DNA of 64,000 bases from CAWBXL01 sp963837365 (GCA_963837365.1 CAWIMW010000003.1:744001-808000), one strand, 5' to 3'; numbered from the stretch's first letter, positions 9,048 through 18,078 are shown. Notes: generated from the letters alone by a model not told the origin. Numbers and translations are program-made.

Positions 9048-11069
9048 ATGTTCTTTCACAGCGGGTGTAAGCGTAAGACCGTTGGCACAGTCCTGGGTTT
9101 TCTCCTTCTTTTTGCTTCGTTGCCGACCTGGGCAGCCGAGAATATGCGGCTGCGGGTCACCAATTACGAGATTGATGCCGAACTAGCTCCCCACCTGCAT
9201 AAGATCACCGCTCGCGCCAAGGTTGATTTCACTGCCCTGGAAGATCTGGCGTACGCAACTTTCGAACTGCACAATGGCCTGCGGGTCACCAAGGTGACCG
9301 ATAGCGCGGGCAAGCTTCTAAATGTCGAGCGCGTCACCCAGGATTCCACTGTCCGCGTCAATCTTCCTGAGGGCTTGACCAAGGACACGGCAACTACTTT
9401 AACTTTCGACTACGAAGGCCAATTGGATTCTGCGGATGACAGCCCGGTACAAGGGCTCAAGCTGGCGTCCATTGGGGACGACACCAGCTACTTGCTTTAC
9501 TCGGGCCGCTGGTTCCCGGTAAATGCCTATGGGATTAACCGTTTTACGGCGACGATCAAAATCACATTGCCGGCTCACATGACTGTCATTGGCAGCGGAA
9601 AAGAAACCCAGACCGACAATCCTCCGCCAAAGAAAGTCGTCGCGGGTGCATTGCCGACCAGGACCTACAGCTTCGTGTACGACAAGCCGAGTTTCCCCGG
9701 GACCATCATTGCCGGCGTTTTCCAGGAGTACAAGAGCAATGAGGCTGGGGTGGACCTGCATATCTTCTTCAAGCCCCTTCACCAGACGCTGGCTCAAACC
9801 TACGCCGAAACGGCGGTCAAAGAATTCACCTACTACGTGACCTTGTACGGCCCGATTCCGAATACCACGCTGCGCGTAGTCGAATTGCCGGATGATACGG
9901 TGCCCTCTGCGTGGGCGCCTGGAGTCGCGGCCATCGCCAGCCGCGCCGTGACTGAGCGGGTGAACTACCGTTTGCTGGCGAACACCATTGCCCACCAGTG
10001 GTGGGGCGTTTCCGTGAGTCCGGCATCGCGGGATGACTGGTGGTTGGAAGACGGCTTCGCGCGTTATTCAGAAGCCCGTTACGTAGAAAGTGCGGCCGGA
10101 GCGGCTGGACTTGAAGAAGCTGTGAAAGACATGTCGGTCGGGGCACTGGCGTATGACACAGTTCCGCTATCCAGCATCGGCAAGCTACCGATTTTTTCGC
10201 CTGAGTTTCAATCGTTGGTGACCGACAAAGGGGCGATGATCCTGCACATGCTGCGATGGGTGCTGGGCGATCAAAAATATGATCTGACTATGCGGACATT
10301 CGCCAACAAATATGCTGGGCAGGCCGCGTCGCTGGATGATTTCCGTGCTATCGCCGAGCAAGAATACGGAGACAAGTTGACCTGGTTTTTCTCGCAGTGG
10401 CTGGACTCTACCGGCGCGCCCGAATTCAAGTCGAAATACACCGTCTATCGCCTGGGTAATAACAAGGGTTTCAGAGTTGTAGGTCAGATTTCGCAAGACC
10501 TCGATCTGTTCCGTATGCCGGTGACGCTGCGCATCGATACCGACGGCAAAACCGAAGAGAAGAAAGTTGAAGTGGTGGGAACCAATTCAGCATTTTCGAT
10601 TGAAACGTTCGGCCGTCCCCGCCGCATCGCTGTGGACCCAGACCACCGCGTGCTGACCAATTCTCCGGAGATCAAGCTGCGCGCATCAATCCAGCGCGGG
10701 CAGGCCCTTGTGCAGCAGGGAGATATGGCGGGGGCCTTGACGGAATTCAATAAAGCACTAGATGAGAATAAGAACAGTTCGTTGGCCCACTATCGCGTGG
10801 CAGAAGTCTTCTTCCTGCAACGAAATTATCAGGCATCGGCCAACGCCTATCGTGACTCGCTCAACGGAGATGGCGAACCACGTTGGACCGAGGTCTGGAG
10901 CCACATCCAATTGGGAAAAATCTTCGATGTGACCGGGCAGCGCGAGAGAGCGACCAACGAATACCGTCAAGCTTTGCAGACTAACGACAACACGCAGGGC
11001 GCTTTGGATGAGGCGCGGAAATACCTCCAGAAACCGTACGAGCAAGCCAAGCGGTCGAGCGGGAACTGA
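9048..11069 (+). CDS. Secreted M1-peptidase-like protein with degenerate zinc site and C-terminal TPR
   Basis: About 673 residues. I use the ATG at 9048: it follows AGGAG at 9033-9037 and begins a clear signal peptide ending near PTWAAE. The N-terminal half resembles the saddle domain of M1 aminopeptidases. The catalytic region reads LANTIAHQWWG then WWLEDGFARY. By alignment to the M1 HExxH-x18-E motif, the first His is Asn312, the catalytic Glu is Thr313, the second His is kept (His316), and the third zinc ligand is Asp335. The GAMEN substrate motif is replaced by APGVAAIA. A peptidase is therefore unlikely, and a binding or chaperone-like role is more plausible. Residues about 545-660 form TPR-like repeats. 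Longer in-frame starts back to 8895 would overlap lpxB. Confidence 0.85.
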   Translation: MFFHSGCKRKTVGTVLGFLLLFASLPTWAAENMRLRVTNYEIDAELAPHLHKITARAKVDFTALEDLAYATFELHNGLRVTKVTDSAGKLLNVERVTQDSTVRVNLPEGLTKDTATTLTFDYEGQLDSADDSPVQGLKLASIGDDTSYLLYSGRWFPVNAYGINRFTATIKITLPAHMTVIGSGKETQTDNPPPKKVVAGALPTRTYSFVYDKPSFPGTIIAGVFQEYKSNEAGVDLHIFFKPLHQTLAQTYAETAVKEFTYYVTLYGPIPNTTLRVVELPDDTVPSAWAPGVAAIASRAVTERVNYRLLANTIAHQWWGVSVSPASRDDWWLEDGFARYSEARYVESAAGAAGLEEAVKDMSVGALAYDTVPLSSIGKLPIFSPEFQSLVTDKGAMILHMLRWVLGDQKYDLTMRTFANKYAGQAASLDDFRAIAEQEYGDKLTWFFSQWLDSTGAPEFKSKYTVYRLGNNKGFRVVGQISQDLDLFRMPVTLRIDTDGKTEEKKVEVVGTNSAFSIETFGRPRRIAVDPDHRVLTNSPEIKLRASIQRGQALVQQGDMAGALTEFNKALDENKNSSLAHYRVAEVFFLQRNYQASANAYRDSLNGDGEPRWTEVWSHIQLGKIFDVTGQRERATNEYRQALQTNDNTQGALDEARKYLQKPYEQAKRSSGN

Positions 11070-11074
11070 GGCCG

Positions 11075-11150
11075 GCTACTAGCTACTAGCCTCTAGCTAA
11101 ACCGCGCAGATTTAGGGTCTAAAGCTAGAAGCTAGCGGCCAGAAGTTCTA
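11075..11150. repeat. Imperfect inverted repeat between convergent genes
   Basis: The gap between the M1-like gene and the convergent cupin gene holds tandem GCTACTA copies at about 11075-11089, followed by CTCTAGCT, a short spacer with GCGCAG, then TCTAAAGCTAGAAGCTAGCGGCC. The two halves can pair through their TAGCT/AGCTA blocks. It could act as a bidirectional terminator but lacks a clean U-run, so I class it as a repeat. Confidence 0.4.
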
Positions 11151-11152
11151 CT

Positions 11153-11521
11153 TTACTTCTTCAATTCAATCTGGATTTCCTGGAAATCCGACGGTCCGAT
11201 ATTCTCTGCCGCATGAGTTGTCGCTTCACTCCAGCTCGAGGTCCCGGCTTTGATATTGCGTTCTTCAGTCCTGCCGTCAGGCAGCGTAATTTTCACTTTG
11301 CCGTCGGTCAGGAAATAAGCCACGTTGTGCGGGTGCGAGTGCATGGGTACTTTTTGTCCGGGTTTAACATCCACTTTCAGCACCCGGACCTGATCGTTTT
11401 CAAGCAGGACCGTGTGGCTATCACCCGCTACTTTTACTACGTCCTGGGCATAGATCATTCCGGCCACAAATATCAATGCCCCCGTAAACAATCCCGTAAA
11501 AACCTTACCCGTAGTCTTCAT
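11153..11521 (-). CDS. Small secreted cupin-domain protein
   Basis: 122 residues: a signal peptide (about residues 1-26, ending in YAQ) and one cupin barrel. The first cupin motif is present as PGQKVPMHSHPHNVAYFL, with His residues suited to metal binding. The second motif is weaker (WSEATTHAAENIG). The start has a good AGGAG seven bases upstream. It lies 34 bp downstream of fabH on the same strand, so it may be co-transcribed, although no functional link is obvious. Cupins of this type are usually periplasmic and of unknown ligand. Confidence 0.8.
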   Translation of the reverse strand: MKTTGKVFTGLFTGALIFVAGMIYAQDVVKVAGDSHTVLLENDQVRVLKVDVKPGQKVPMHSHPHNVAYFLTDGKVKITLPDGRTEERNIKAGTSSWSEATTHAAENIGPSDFQEIQIELKK

Positions 11522-11555
11522 GCTTTTCTCCTAATTGTGAAAATTGAACGGACGG

Positions 11556-12554
11556 TTAGTAAGCCCAGCGTAAGAGTGTGGCCCCCGCCGTGAATCCAGC
11601 ACCCACGGATGCCAATAACACCAGACTTCCCTGCTTCAGTTTGCCCTGCTCAATCGCGGTTTGCATCGCCAATGGAATGGTGCCCGCGGTGGTGTTCCCG
11701 TATTGATCGATATTGATGATTATGCTCTCGGGGCGAAGCCCAAGGCGCACTCCAGTCGCGTTAATGATTCGCAGATTGGCCTGGTGGGGGAGAAACACAT
11801 CCACATCACTCCCCTTGAACCCATTACGCTCCAGTAGCTTCTCGCACAATTCCGACATTTTGCGGACCGCGTATTTGAAAACGGCTTGTCCATCCTGATG
11901 AACAAAGTGCATCTTCTGGTCCACGGTTTCGTGCGTCGACGGATGCAGGCTGCCGCCGCCGGGCATGTACAGCGAGCACCCGCCCGAGCCATCCACCTCA
12001 TGGATGAAATCAATCAATCCCTCGTCGCCGTTGGCCGCAGGCTCCAACACTACTGCGCCAGCGCCATCTCCAAAAAGTATGCAGGTGGCCCGGTCGGTAT
12101 AGTCAATGATGGAAGACATGACGTCCGCGCCAACCACTAACACTTTTTTATGCGCTCCGGTAGCGATGAACTGGCTGCCCGCCTGTAACGCATAGACAAA
12201 TGCTGAACAGGCCCCGGAAAGATCAAAACCCCAGGCCCCTTGGGCCCCCAGTTTGTGCTGAATAAGACAGGCGGTGGAAGGAAAGAACATGTCGGGGGTC
12301 ACGGTACCGACGACGATCGCTTCGATCTCAGAGGGCGGCAAATGCAATGCGGCCAGGGCTTTCTTAGCTGCGGCCGCGCCTAAATCACTGGTGGCCATTC
12401 CCTTGTCCACAATGTGACGTTCGCGGATGCCAGTACGCTGCAAAATCCACTCGTCAGTGGTTTCAACCATCTTTTCCAGATCCGCATTAGTAAGGAGACG
12501 GGGCGGGACGTAGGTACCAAGGGCGCTGATCTTGGCACGTAGAAGTTGGGTCAC
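11556..12554 (-). CDS. fabH: Beta-ketoacyl-ACP synthase III
   Basis: A 332-residue thiolase-fold enzyme with the full FabH triad: Cys116 in DLSGACSAF, His257 in LPHQAN and Asn287 in DQYGNTTAG. FabH condenses acetyl-CoA (or a branched acyl-CoA) with malonyl-ACP to start fatty-acid synthesis in the cytosol. The length is standard. The start is GTG at 12554, with GGAG about ten bases upstream. It stands apart from other fab genes; the gene after it is a secreted cupin. Confidence 0.95.
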   Translation of the reverse strand: MTQLLRAKISALGTYVPPRLLTNADLEKMVETTDEWILQRTGIRERHIVDKGMATSDLGAAAAKKALAALHLPPSEIEAIVVGTVTPDMFFPSTACLIQHKLGAQGAWGFDLSGACSAFVYALQAGSQFIATGAHKKVLVVGADVMSSIIDYTDRATCILFGDGAGAVVLEPAANGDEGLIDFIHEVDGSGGCSLYMPGGGSLHPSTHETVDQKMHFVHQDGQAVFKYAVRKMSELCEKLLERNGFKGSDVDVFLPHQANLRIINATGVRLGLRPESIIINIDQYGNTTAGTIPLAMQTAIEQGKLKQGSLVLLASVGAGFTAGATLLRWAY

Positions 12555-12906
12555 TCGAAGTGTTCTCCGGTCAACAAGATAGGAACGGCTATTTTGACGT
12601 ACACGGGAAGAATCTGCAACTCCTTGGGCCAGTGTTAGTTAACCTCTTTCTCGCAGGATGCGTGAAGCCAGCTTCTGCGCTGCCGCTGGTACATGTCCCA
12701 GCGGGGTACAACCTTCAGCCGAAATTGTGCCTAATTCCCATTTGTATCCCGAATATAGACCATTCCCGATGTGGTACTGCTGTGACCTGTTCTCAATCGG
12801 CACAAGTAATTACCCTTCTGCAAGTTGCGGCGGAACATTCGCCGCTTAGTTTTTTCGCCGTCAGATTTTTTCGTGGGACTGCCACGCGGCGTATGTGGGG
12901 AACTCG
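12555..12906. other. Divergent intergenic region between fabH and the DUF1800 gene
   Basis: A 352-bp gap between genes pointing away from each other, so it must hold both promoters. I see no convincing coding frame; the plus-strand frame at 12560-12910 lacks a recognisable product and runs through a hairpin. The only clear structure is the terminator-like hairpin at 12827-12856. I could not fix promoter boxes with confidence. Confidence 0.5.
12827..12856 (+). terminator. Terminator-like hairpin ahead of the DUF1800 gene
   Basis: GCGGCG (12827-12832) pairs with CGCCGC (12840-12845) around a 7-base loop and is followed by a T-rich run (TTAGTTTTTTC). On the plus strand this has the form of an intrinsic terminator. 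No plus-strand gene lies upstream, so it may act on a leader transcript (attenuation) or end a small RNA. Confidence 0.5.
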
Positions 12907-15063
12907 ATGATGCAATTCGCAAACACACGGCGCGCCATCTCTTTTTCGCTGACAGTTGCGATGTTGACCATTCTGGCCCTGGCCACGGCATGTGGAGGCG
13001 GAACGTCAATCAGTGGAAATGGAGGTGGCGGCGGTTCAAATCCTCCTCCGCCACCACCACCTCCCCCGGCATCGAGCGTCACCTTAAGTCCCACCACCGC
13101 CACAATCCATGCGGGACAGACGGTTACGTTCACAGCTACAGTCAACGGCACAACTGATCAAACCGTGACCTGGTCGGTGAATGGCGTAGTGGGTGGGAAT
13201 TCCACGGCTGGCACCATCAACATTTACGGTGTGTATCGGTCTCCCGGGGCAGTACCATCACCGAATCCAGTCACCATCCGGGCGGTGAGCACCACAAACG
13301 CTAATGCTGCCGCAAGCGGGTCGGTCACGATCACCAACGCCGTTCCCTACATTGCCGCCGTCACTCCAGACAGTTTTCAATCCCCGGCCAGCTTCACGCT
13401 GACAATCACTGGAACCGGGTTTACCAGCGGATCGGTAGTCAGTTGGGGATCCACGTCACTGGCCACAACTTTCGTGTCCACGACCCAGTTAACTGCCACG
13501 GGAAATCAGCCCACACTCACCAAAGTGGTCACGGGCGCGGTGACGAACCCTGATCCAGGCGGCTCCCGCTCGAATTTTTTCTATGTGATTACCGATCCGG
13601 ACCACAGTGTAAGTGCCGCAGTTGCCGCACGCTATTTGCAGCAGTCTACCTGGGGACCTACAAACTACAGCATCACTTCCCTGCGCATACGCGGTATTGA
13701 CGGTTATCTCGCCTATCAACTGGGGCCGCAAACCACCAATTGCTATCCAGCGCCAGGTAAAGATGACAGCATTTCGACGGTGCAGCAGCGGTTCGTCGTT
13801 TGTGCCCTGCTTCGCGAAGACCAGTTACGCCAGCGGGTGGCTTTCGCCCTTTCGCAGATCATGGTGGTTTCTTCCAACAAGGTGACCACCACCGATGCTA
13901 TGACCTTGTGGCAAAACATGTTGATGAAAGATGCTTTTGGAAACTTCTACGATCTGTTGAAAGACGTCACGTTGAGTCCGGTGATGGGCAACTATCTGGA
14001 CATGGTGAACAACGACAAACCCAATGCCGCCACTGGAACATCGGCCAACGAGAACTACGCCCGCGAGGTCCTACAGCTTTTTTCCGTCGGGCTAAACCAA
14101 CTGAACGCGGACGGCACTTTGCAACTCGACAGCTCGGGAAACCCGATCCCGACCTACACGCAGGACACGATCACCAACTTTGCCCGTGTATTTACTGGAT
14201 GGACGTATCCTCCTGGCTCATCGTTCCCCAGCCCTCCGGGTTACAGCGGCCCGATGGTCCCCTTTAATAGTCACCACGACACCGATGCGAAGACGCTACT
14301 TAATGGAGCGGTCATTCCTGGCGGCGGAACAGCACAGGCCGACCTGGATGCAGCGTTGCAAAACATTTTCAATCATCCGAATGTCGGCCCATTCATCTGC
14401 AAGCAACTCATTCAACACCTCGTCACCAGCAATCCCAGCCCTGCTTACCTTGGACGGGTGGTTGCAGTCTTCAATGACAACGGCAGCGGCGTGCGTGGGG
14501 ACCTTAAAGCTGTGGTAAGCGCGATTCTGCTGGATGCAGAAGCACGGCGCGGCGACGATCCAACTCAGGTACAGGCCAACGATGGCCATCTAAAAGAGCC
14601 CCTCCTGCTAATGACCAACCTGTTGCGGGCCATGAACGCCAGGACCAACGGGGACGGCTTTTCCGACTATGCCGCCGACATGTTTCAGGAACCTCTGAAT
14701 CCGCCTACCGTTTTCAATTTCTACCCGCCAGATTATGCAATTCCCAACACCAACCTGGTAGGGCCGGAATTTCAGATCTTCAACTCCACCACGGCCATTA
14801 CTCGGGCCAATTTTGTGAACGACGCGGTATACGGGAAGATCGGGCAGAGCATGACCACCGATCTGACCCCGTATCTCCCATATGCGTCGAGCCCGGACCA
14901 ACTGGTGGACAAACTTGGCGATTTGATGATGCACGGTCAGATGTCGCCGCAAATGCGCAGCACCATCATCACGGCAATTTCCGGAATTTCCGATAACACG
15001 CGGCGAATCAAGACGGTACTGTACCTGATAGCAACCTCATCTCAATATCAGGTGGAACACTAA
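12907..15063 (+). CDS. DUF1800 lipoprotein with N-terminal Ig-like and IPT/TIG domains
   Basis: About 718 residues. The start at the ATG at 12907 follows GGGGA and begins a lipoprotein signal ending LATACGGG. A glycine- and proline-rich linker follows, then a bacterial Ig-like domain (SSVTLSPTTATIHAGQTVTF), an IPT/TIG-like domain (PYIAAVTPDSFQSP) and, from about residue 230, the DUF1800 domain. The DUF1800 part carries typical blocks such as REVLQLFSVGLNQLN and FARVFTGW. The function of DUF1800 is unknown. It is nearly always found beside a DUF1501 protein, as here with a 12-bp gap, which suggests a joint role in a secreted or surface complex. The plus-strand hairpin at 12827-12856 may control it. 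Confidence 0.88.
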   Translation: MMQFANTRRAISFSLTVAMLTILALATACGGGTSISGNGGGGGSNPPPPPPPPPASSVTLSPTTATIHAGQTVTFTATVNGTTDQTVTWSVNGVVGGNSTAGTINIYGVYRSPGAVPSPNPVTIRAVSTTNANAAASGSVTITNAVPYIAAVTPDSFQSPASFTLTITGTGFTSGSVVSWGSTSLATTFVSTTQLTATGNQPTLTKVVTGAVTNPDPGGSRSNFFYVITDPDHSVSAAVAARYLQQSTWGPTNYSITSLRIRGIDGYLAYQLGPQTTNCYPAPGKDDSISTVQQRFVVCALLREDQLRQRVAFALSQIMVVSSNKVTTTDAMTLWQNMLMKDAFGNFYDLLKDVTLSPVMGNYLDMVNNDKPNAATGTSANENYAREVLQLFSVGLNQLNADGTLQLDSSGNPIPTYTQDTITNFARVFTGWTYPPGSSFPSPPGYSGPMVPFNSHHDTDAKTLLNGAVIPGGGTAQADLDAALQNIFNHPNVGPFICKQLIQHLVTSNPSPAYLGRVVAVFNDNGSGVRGDLKAVVSAILLDAEARRGDDPTQVQANDGHLKEPLLLMTNLLRAMNARTNGDGFSDYAADMFQEPLNPPTVFNFYPPDYAIPNTNLVGPEFQIFNSTTAITRANFVNDAVYGKIGQSMTTDLTPYLPYASSPDQLVDKLGDLMMHGQMSPQMRSTIITAISGISDNTRRIKTVLYLIATSSQYQVEH

Positions 15064-15075
15064 TCAAGGGGGCCT

Positions 15076-16428
15076 ATGTCCTGGTCGAGAAGAGAGTTTT
15101 TGAAAAGATCATGTTGCACCGCTGCGGCGGGAGTTGCGGCCGCAAGTTTCAGCCGATTTGGCTTGATCAATGCCATGGCGCAAACGGCGCAGGATTATAA
15201 AGCCCTGGTTTGCATCTTCTTGTTTGGCGGGAACGATGGCAACAATCTGGTTGTTCCCATGAGCAGCGCAGACTATTCGGCCTATTTGCAGACCCGCGCG
15301 GTTCTTGCCCTGCCCCAGGCCAGCCTTCTGCCGGTAAACCCGCCTAGTGTGGGATCGCCCTTTGGGTTTCATGCTCGGATGGCTGAAATTCAAAGCTTGT
15401 TCACCGGCGGACAGGCTGCCGTACTGGCGAATGTCGGTACGCTGATCAAGCCGACAACGCGCATCGAACTCCGGAATAGACAGGCCCTCCTTCCCGACAA
15501 CCTCTACTCTCATTCGGATCAGCAAACCCAAATGCAGACCGCGGCGTTTACCGGCGGATCGCAGACCGGCTGGGCAGGCAGGACCGCGGACAAAATTCAG
15601 TCGATCTACGGGGGCAATTTTCCCGTCACCATTTCGCTGGCAGGAACCAATATCTTCTGCGAAGGACTGGTGGCCCGCGCGATTCAGTCCAGCGGTAACC
15701 CGACACGGTTGCTGAAGGGCTATAACGGTTCCAGCGAGTCCGACGCCCGCCTTACCGCATTTCAGAACCTGCTCACGTTTGACACCGGGCTCTCACTGAT
15801 CCAGTCTGCTAGCGCCACTACGCAGAACGCACTGCGCGACGCCCAAACCCTGGCGGACGCACTCGCTGTAGCAACACCTTTGGCGACAGTCTTCCCCAAG
15901 ACGGGGCTGGGAGGGCAACTGAGGCAGGTGGCCCAGATTATCTCGGCACGCGCATCCCTCGGGGTGCAGCGCCAGATATTTTTTGTCTCCATCGGAGGCT
16001 TTGACACGCATAGCTCCCAGATTGCCATTCAGGACCAGCTGTACGCGGAGATGAGTCCCTCTATGGCCGCTTTCTACCAGGCAACGGTGGAGATGGGAGT
16101 TGCGCCCAACGTCACCAGCTTTACACTCTCGGATTTTGGACGAACCCTAAAGCCTGATAGCAATTCGGGCAGCGACCACGCCTGGGGCAGCCATCACATG
16201 GTTGTGGGAGGAGCGGTCAAAGGCGGTGATTTCTACGGGACATTCCCGACTTTGGCACTGGGTGGACCGGACGATGCCACCAGCGAAGGCCGCTGGATTC
16301 CGACTACTTCACTCGATCAGTATGGGGCTACGTTGGCCGGTTGGTTTGGGGTCCCGGCAGGAGATTTGCCATCAATTTTCCCGAACCTGGGGAATTTCTC
16401 CAGCCCGACGCTGGGCTTTATGGGGTAA
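15076..16428 (+). CDS. DUF1501 family protein, Tat-exported
   Basis: A 450-residue protein starting with a twin-arginine signal (SRREFLKRS followed by an Ala-rich hydrophobic stretch). The body has the DUF1501 signature: FLFGGNDGNNLVVP near the N-terminus, GGFDTHSSQ in the middle and TLSDFGRTL with DHAWGSHHMVVGG near the C-terminus. The fold is thought to be related to sulfatase/alkaline-phosphatase hydrolases, and the Asp/His residues in those motifs would suit metal binding. Tat export suggests that a folded metalloprotein is delivered to the periplasm. It is almost certainly co-transcribed with the DUF1800 gene 12 bp upstream. Confidence 0.9.
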   Translation: MSWSRREFLKRSCCTAAAGVAAASFSRFGLINAMAQTAQDYKALVCIFLFGGNDGNNLVVPMSSADYSAYLQTRAVLALPQASLLPVNPPSVGSPFGFHARMAEIQSLFTGGQAAVLANVGTLIKPTTRIELRNRQALLPDNLYSHSDQQTQMQTAAFTGGSQTGWAGRTADKIQSIYGGNFPVTISLAGTNIFCEGLVARAIQSSGNPTRLLKGYNGSSESDARLTAFQNLLTFDTGLSLIQSASATTQNALRDAQTLADALAVATPLATVFPKTGLGGQLRQVAQIISARASLGVQRQIFFVSIGGFDTHSSQIAIQDQLYAEMSPSMAAFYQATVEMGVAPNVTSFTLSDFGRTLKPDSNSGSDHAWGSHHMVVGGAVKGGDFYGTFPTLALGGPDDATSEGRWIPTTSLDQYGATLAGWFGVPAGDLPSIFPNLGNFSSPTLGFMG

Positions 16429-16432
16429 TAAG

Positions 16433-16534
16433 CCAGGCACCGGCAATCCACTGCACACGCAAGAGCCCGTTACCGTTGCTTCCTTCCGGACCTGGCGGGG
16501 TTGGCGGGAGTACGTCGCGTGGGACCGATGCCTG
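16433..16534 (-). ncRNA. ffs: Bacterial small SRP RNA (4.5S)
   Basis: Read on the minus strand, the sequence holds the universal SRP domain IV motif AGGTCCGGAAGGAAGCA (complement of about 16477-16493), with the GGAA tetraloop and the asymmetric loop that bind Ffh. The ends pair: CAGGCATCGG at 16534-16525 with CCGGTGCCTG at 16443-16434. This closes a single long hairpin of about 102 nt, the size of the small bacterial form without an Alu domain. The RNA and Ffh form the signal recognition particle that targets nascent membrane proteins. It sits just beyond the convergent DUF1501 gene. The exact ends are approximate. Confidence 0.93.
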
Positions 16535-16620
16535 ACCGTATAGATATTAACATCCGCCATTAGCCTTTCCGGAGTTCAGCAATCTTTGGAATTTGTATTT
16601 CTGGGACCTCTGCGGCATTT

Positions 16621-16698
16621 CTCTGCGTCCTCCGCGGTTTAAGCTTTTGATTTCTTCTTACCCACAACGAAACTCTACAACCACAGAGGACGCAGAGA
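16621..16698. repeat. Inverted dispersed repeat of the CCACAGAGGACGCAGAG type
   Basis: CTCTGCGTCCTCCGCGGTTT (16621-16640) faces AACCACAGAGGACGCAGAGA (about 16679-16698), forming an imperfect inverted pair with a 38-bp loop. Similar accacagagg tracts are common intergenic repeats in environmental bacteria. It could also serve as the terminator of the minus-strand gabT operon's far end or of ffs read-through. Confidence 0.5.
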
Positions 16699-16713
16699 TC
16701 GCAAAGAAAACCT

Positions 16714-18078
16714 TCAGGAAACCGACTGTGGAACTGGGGCTTGTTTTTCGGCCACGGAGTGCAACGCCGCCTCGATCACATCCAACCCTTCATTCATCTG
16801 CTCGTCGGAGATCACCAGAGGTACAAGCAGGCGCACCACATTGGAGTACGAGCCTGCGGTCAGAGCAATCAGTCCGTGCTTGTAGCAATAATCCATAATC
16901 TGTTTGGTCTCTTCCGCTGCGGGCTCGCGGGTTTCGCGTGAACGAACCAGCTCAATTGCCTGCATCGCCCCTAGACCACGCACATCTCCAATCAGCGGCC
17001 ACTGCTTCTGCCACTCTTTGGCGCGAGCCTGAAACTTTGCACCGAGTTCGTTGGCACGGCGGGACAAACCCTTTTGCTCAAACACATCGAGCACGGCCAG
17101 CGCCGCTGCACAGGCCAGCGGATTTCCGGTAAACGTCCCTCCCAACCCTCCAGGGCCGGGCGCATCCATGATCTCGGCCCTGCCGGTCACTGCCCCCAGG
17201 GGTAATCCTCCACCCAATGATTTCGCTGTGACCAATAGATCTGGCTCGATACCGTAACGCTCGCAGGCAAACAATGCTCCGGTACGGCCGAAGCCCGATT
17301 GAACCTCATCCGCGATAAACAGAACACCGTGTTTACGGCAGATTTCCATCAGTACCCGATAAAAATCCTGCGGGGGAACGACAAAGCCACCTTCTCCTAA
17401 CACCGGCTCGGCAATTACCGCCGCGACATCTTCTGAGGCCACAACCCGCTTGAATGTATCCTCCAGATGTCGCGCGCAAAACAAATCACATGATGGATAT
17501 TGCAACGAGTACGAGCAGCGGTAGCAATAGGCGTATGGGATGCGATAGACATCGCCCGGCAATGCTCCGAAGCCCGCCTTGTAAGGATGCGTCTTGCTGG
17601 TCAGCGCCATCGTCATGATAGTGCGTCCGTGGAACGCATCTTCAAAGGCGATAATTCCCTGCCGACCAGTGTGCGCACGTGCGATTTTTATGGCGTTCTC
17701 GACCGCCTCAGCGCCCGTGTTCAGCAGGACTGTCTTTTTGGGGAATTTACCGGGTGTCAGAGCGTTCAAGCGTTCTGCCAATTCAATGTAACTTTCGTAT
17801 GGAGTCACCTGCACACTGACGTGCAGAAAGCGATCCAGTTGCTTTTGCAATTCTTTAATTACTTCTGGAGCGCGGTGGCCTGCGTTTAGGCAGCCGATGC
17901 CGCCGGTGAAATCTATGAAGCGGTTGCCGTCTACATCTTCCAGCACGGCCCCTTCTGTTTTCGACACGTAGATTGGAGTTGCGTGCGAGAGGCCGCGCGG
18001 CAATGCGGACTCGCGTCTCGCTGCCAAGGCTTTTGATTTTGGGCCAGGGATCGCAGTTTTCAGCTGAATGGTTGGCAT
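16714..18078 (-). CDS. gabT: Class III aminotransferase, GABA aminotransferase type
   Basis: A 454-residue PLP enzyme with the class III pattern: FIDFTGGIGCLNAGH near the N-terminus, NTGAEAVENAIKIAR, AFHGRT, IADEVQSGFGRTG (Asp for PLP N1) and the Schiff-base Lys in TAKSLGGGLPLGAV. This pattern is that of GabT/PuuE enzymes, which convert 4-aminobutyrate and 2-oxoglutarate to succinate semialdehyde and glutamate. It lies 30 bp after an aldehyde dehydrogenase gene in the same five-gene minus-strand run. It would complete the route from aminobutyraldehyde to succinate semialdehyde. Other omega-amino acids remain possible substrates. Confidence 0.88.
   Translation of the reverse strand: MPTIQLKTAIPGPKSKALAARRESALPRGLSHATPIYVSKTEGAVLEDVDGNRFIDFTGGIGCLNAGHRAPEVIKELQKQLDRFLHVSVQVTPYESYIELAERLNALTPGKFPKKTVLLNTGAEAVENAIKIARAHTGRQGIIAFEDAFHGRTIMTMALTSKTHPYKAGFGALPGDVYRIPYAYCYRCSYSLQYPSCDLFCARHLEDTFKRVVASEDVAAVIAEPVLGEGGFVVPPQDFYRVLMEICRKHGVLFIADEVQSGFGRTGALFACERYGIEPDLLVTAKSLGGGLPLGAVTGRAEIMDAPGPGGLGGTFTGNPLACAAALAVLDVFEQKGLSRRANELGAKFQARAKEWQKQWPLIGDVRGLGAMQAIELVRSRETREPAAEETKQIMDYCYKHGLIALTAGSYSNVVRLLVPLVISDEQMNEGLDVIEAALHSVAEKQAPVPQSVS

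Noticed and set aside
9048..11069. Calling this gene an active M1 aminopeptidase
   Set aside because: The first zinc His, the catalytic Glu and the distal Glu are all replaced, and GAMEN is missing.
12560..12910. 116-residue plus-strand open frame in the fabH/DUF1800 gap
   Set aside because: No ribosome site, no recognisable product, and it runs through a terminator-like hairpin.
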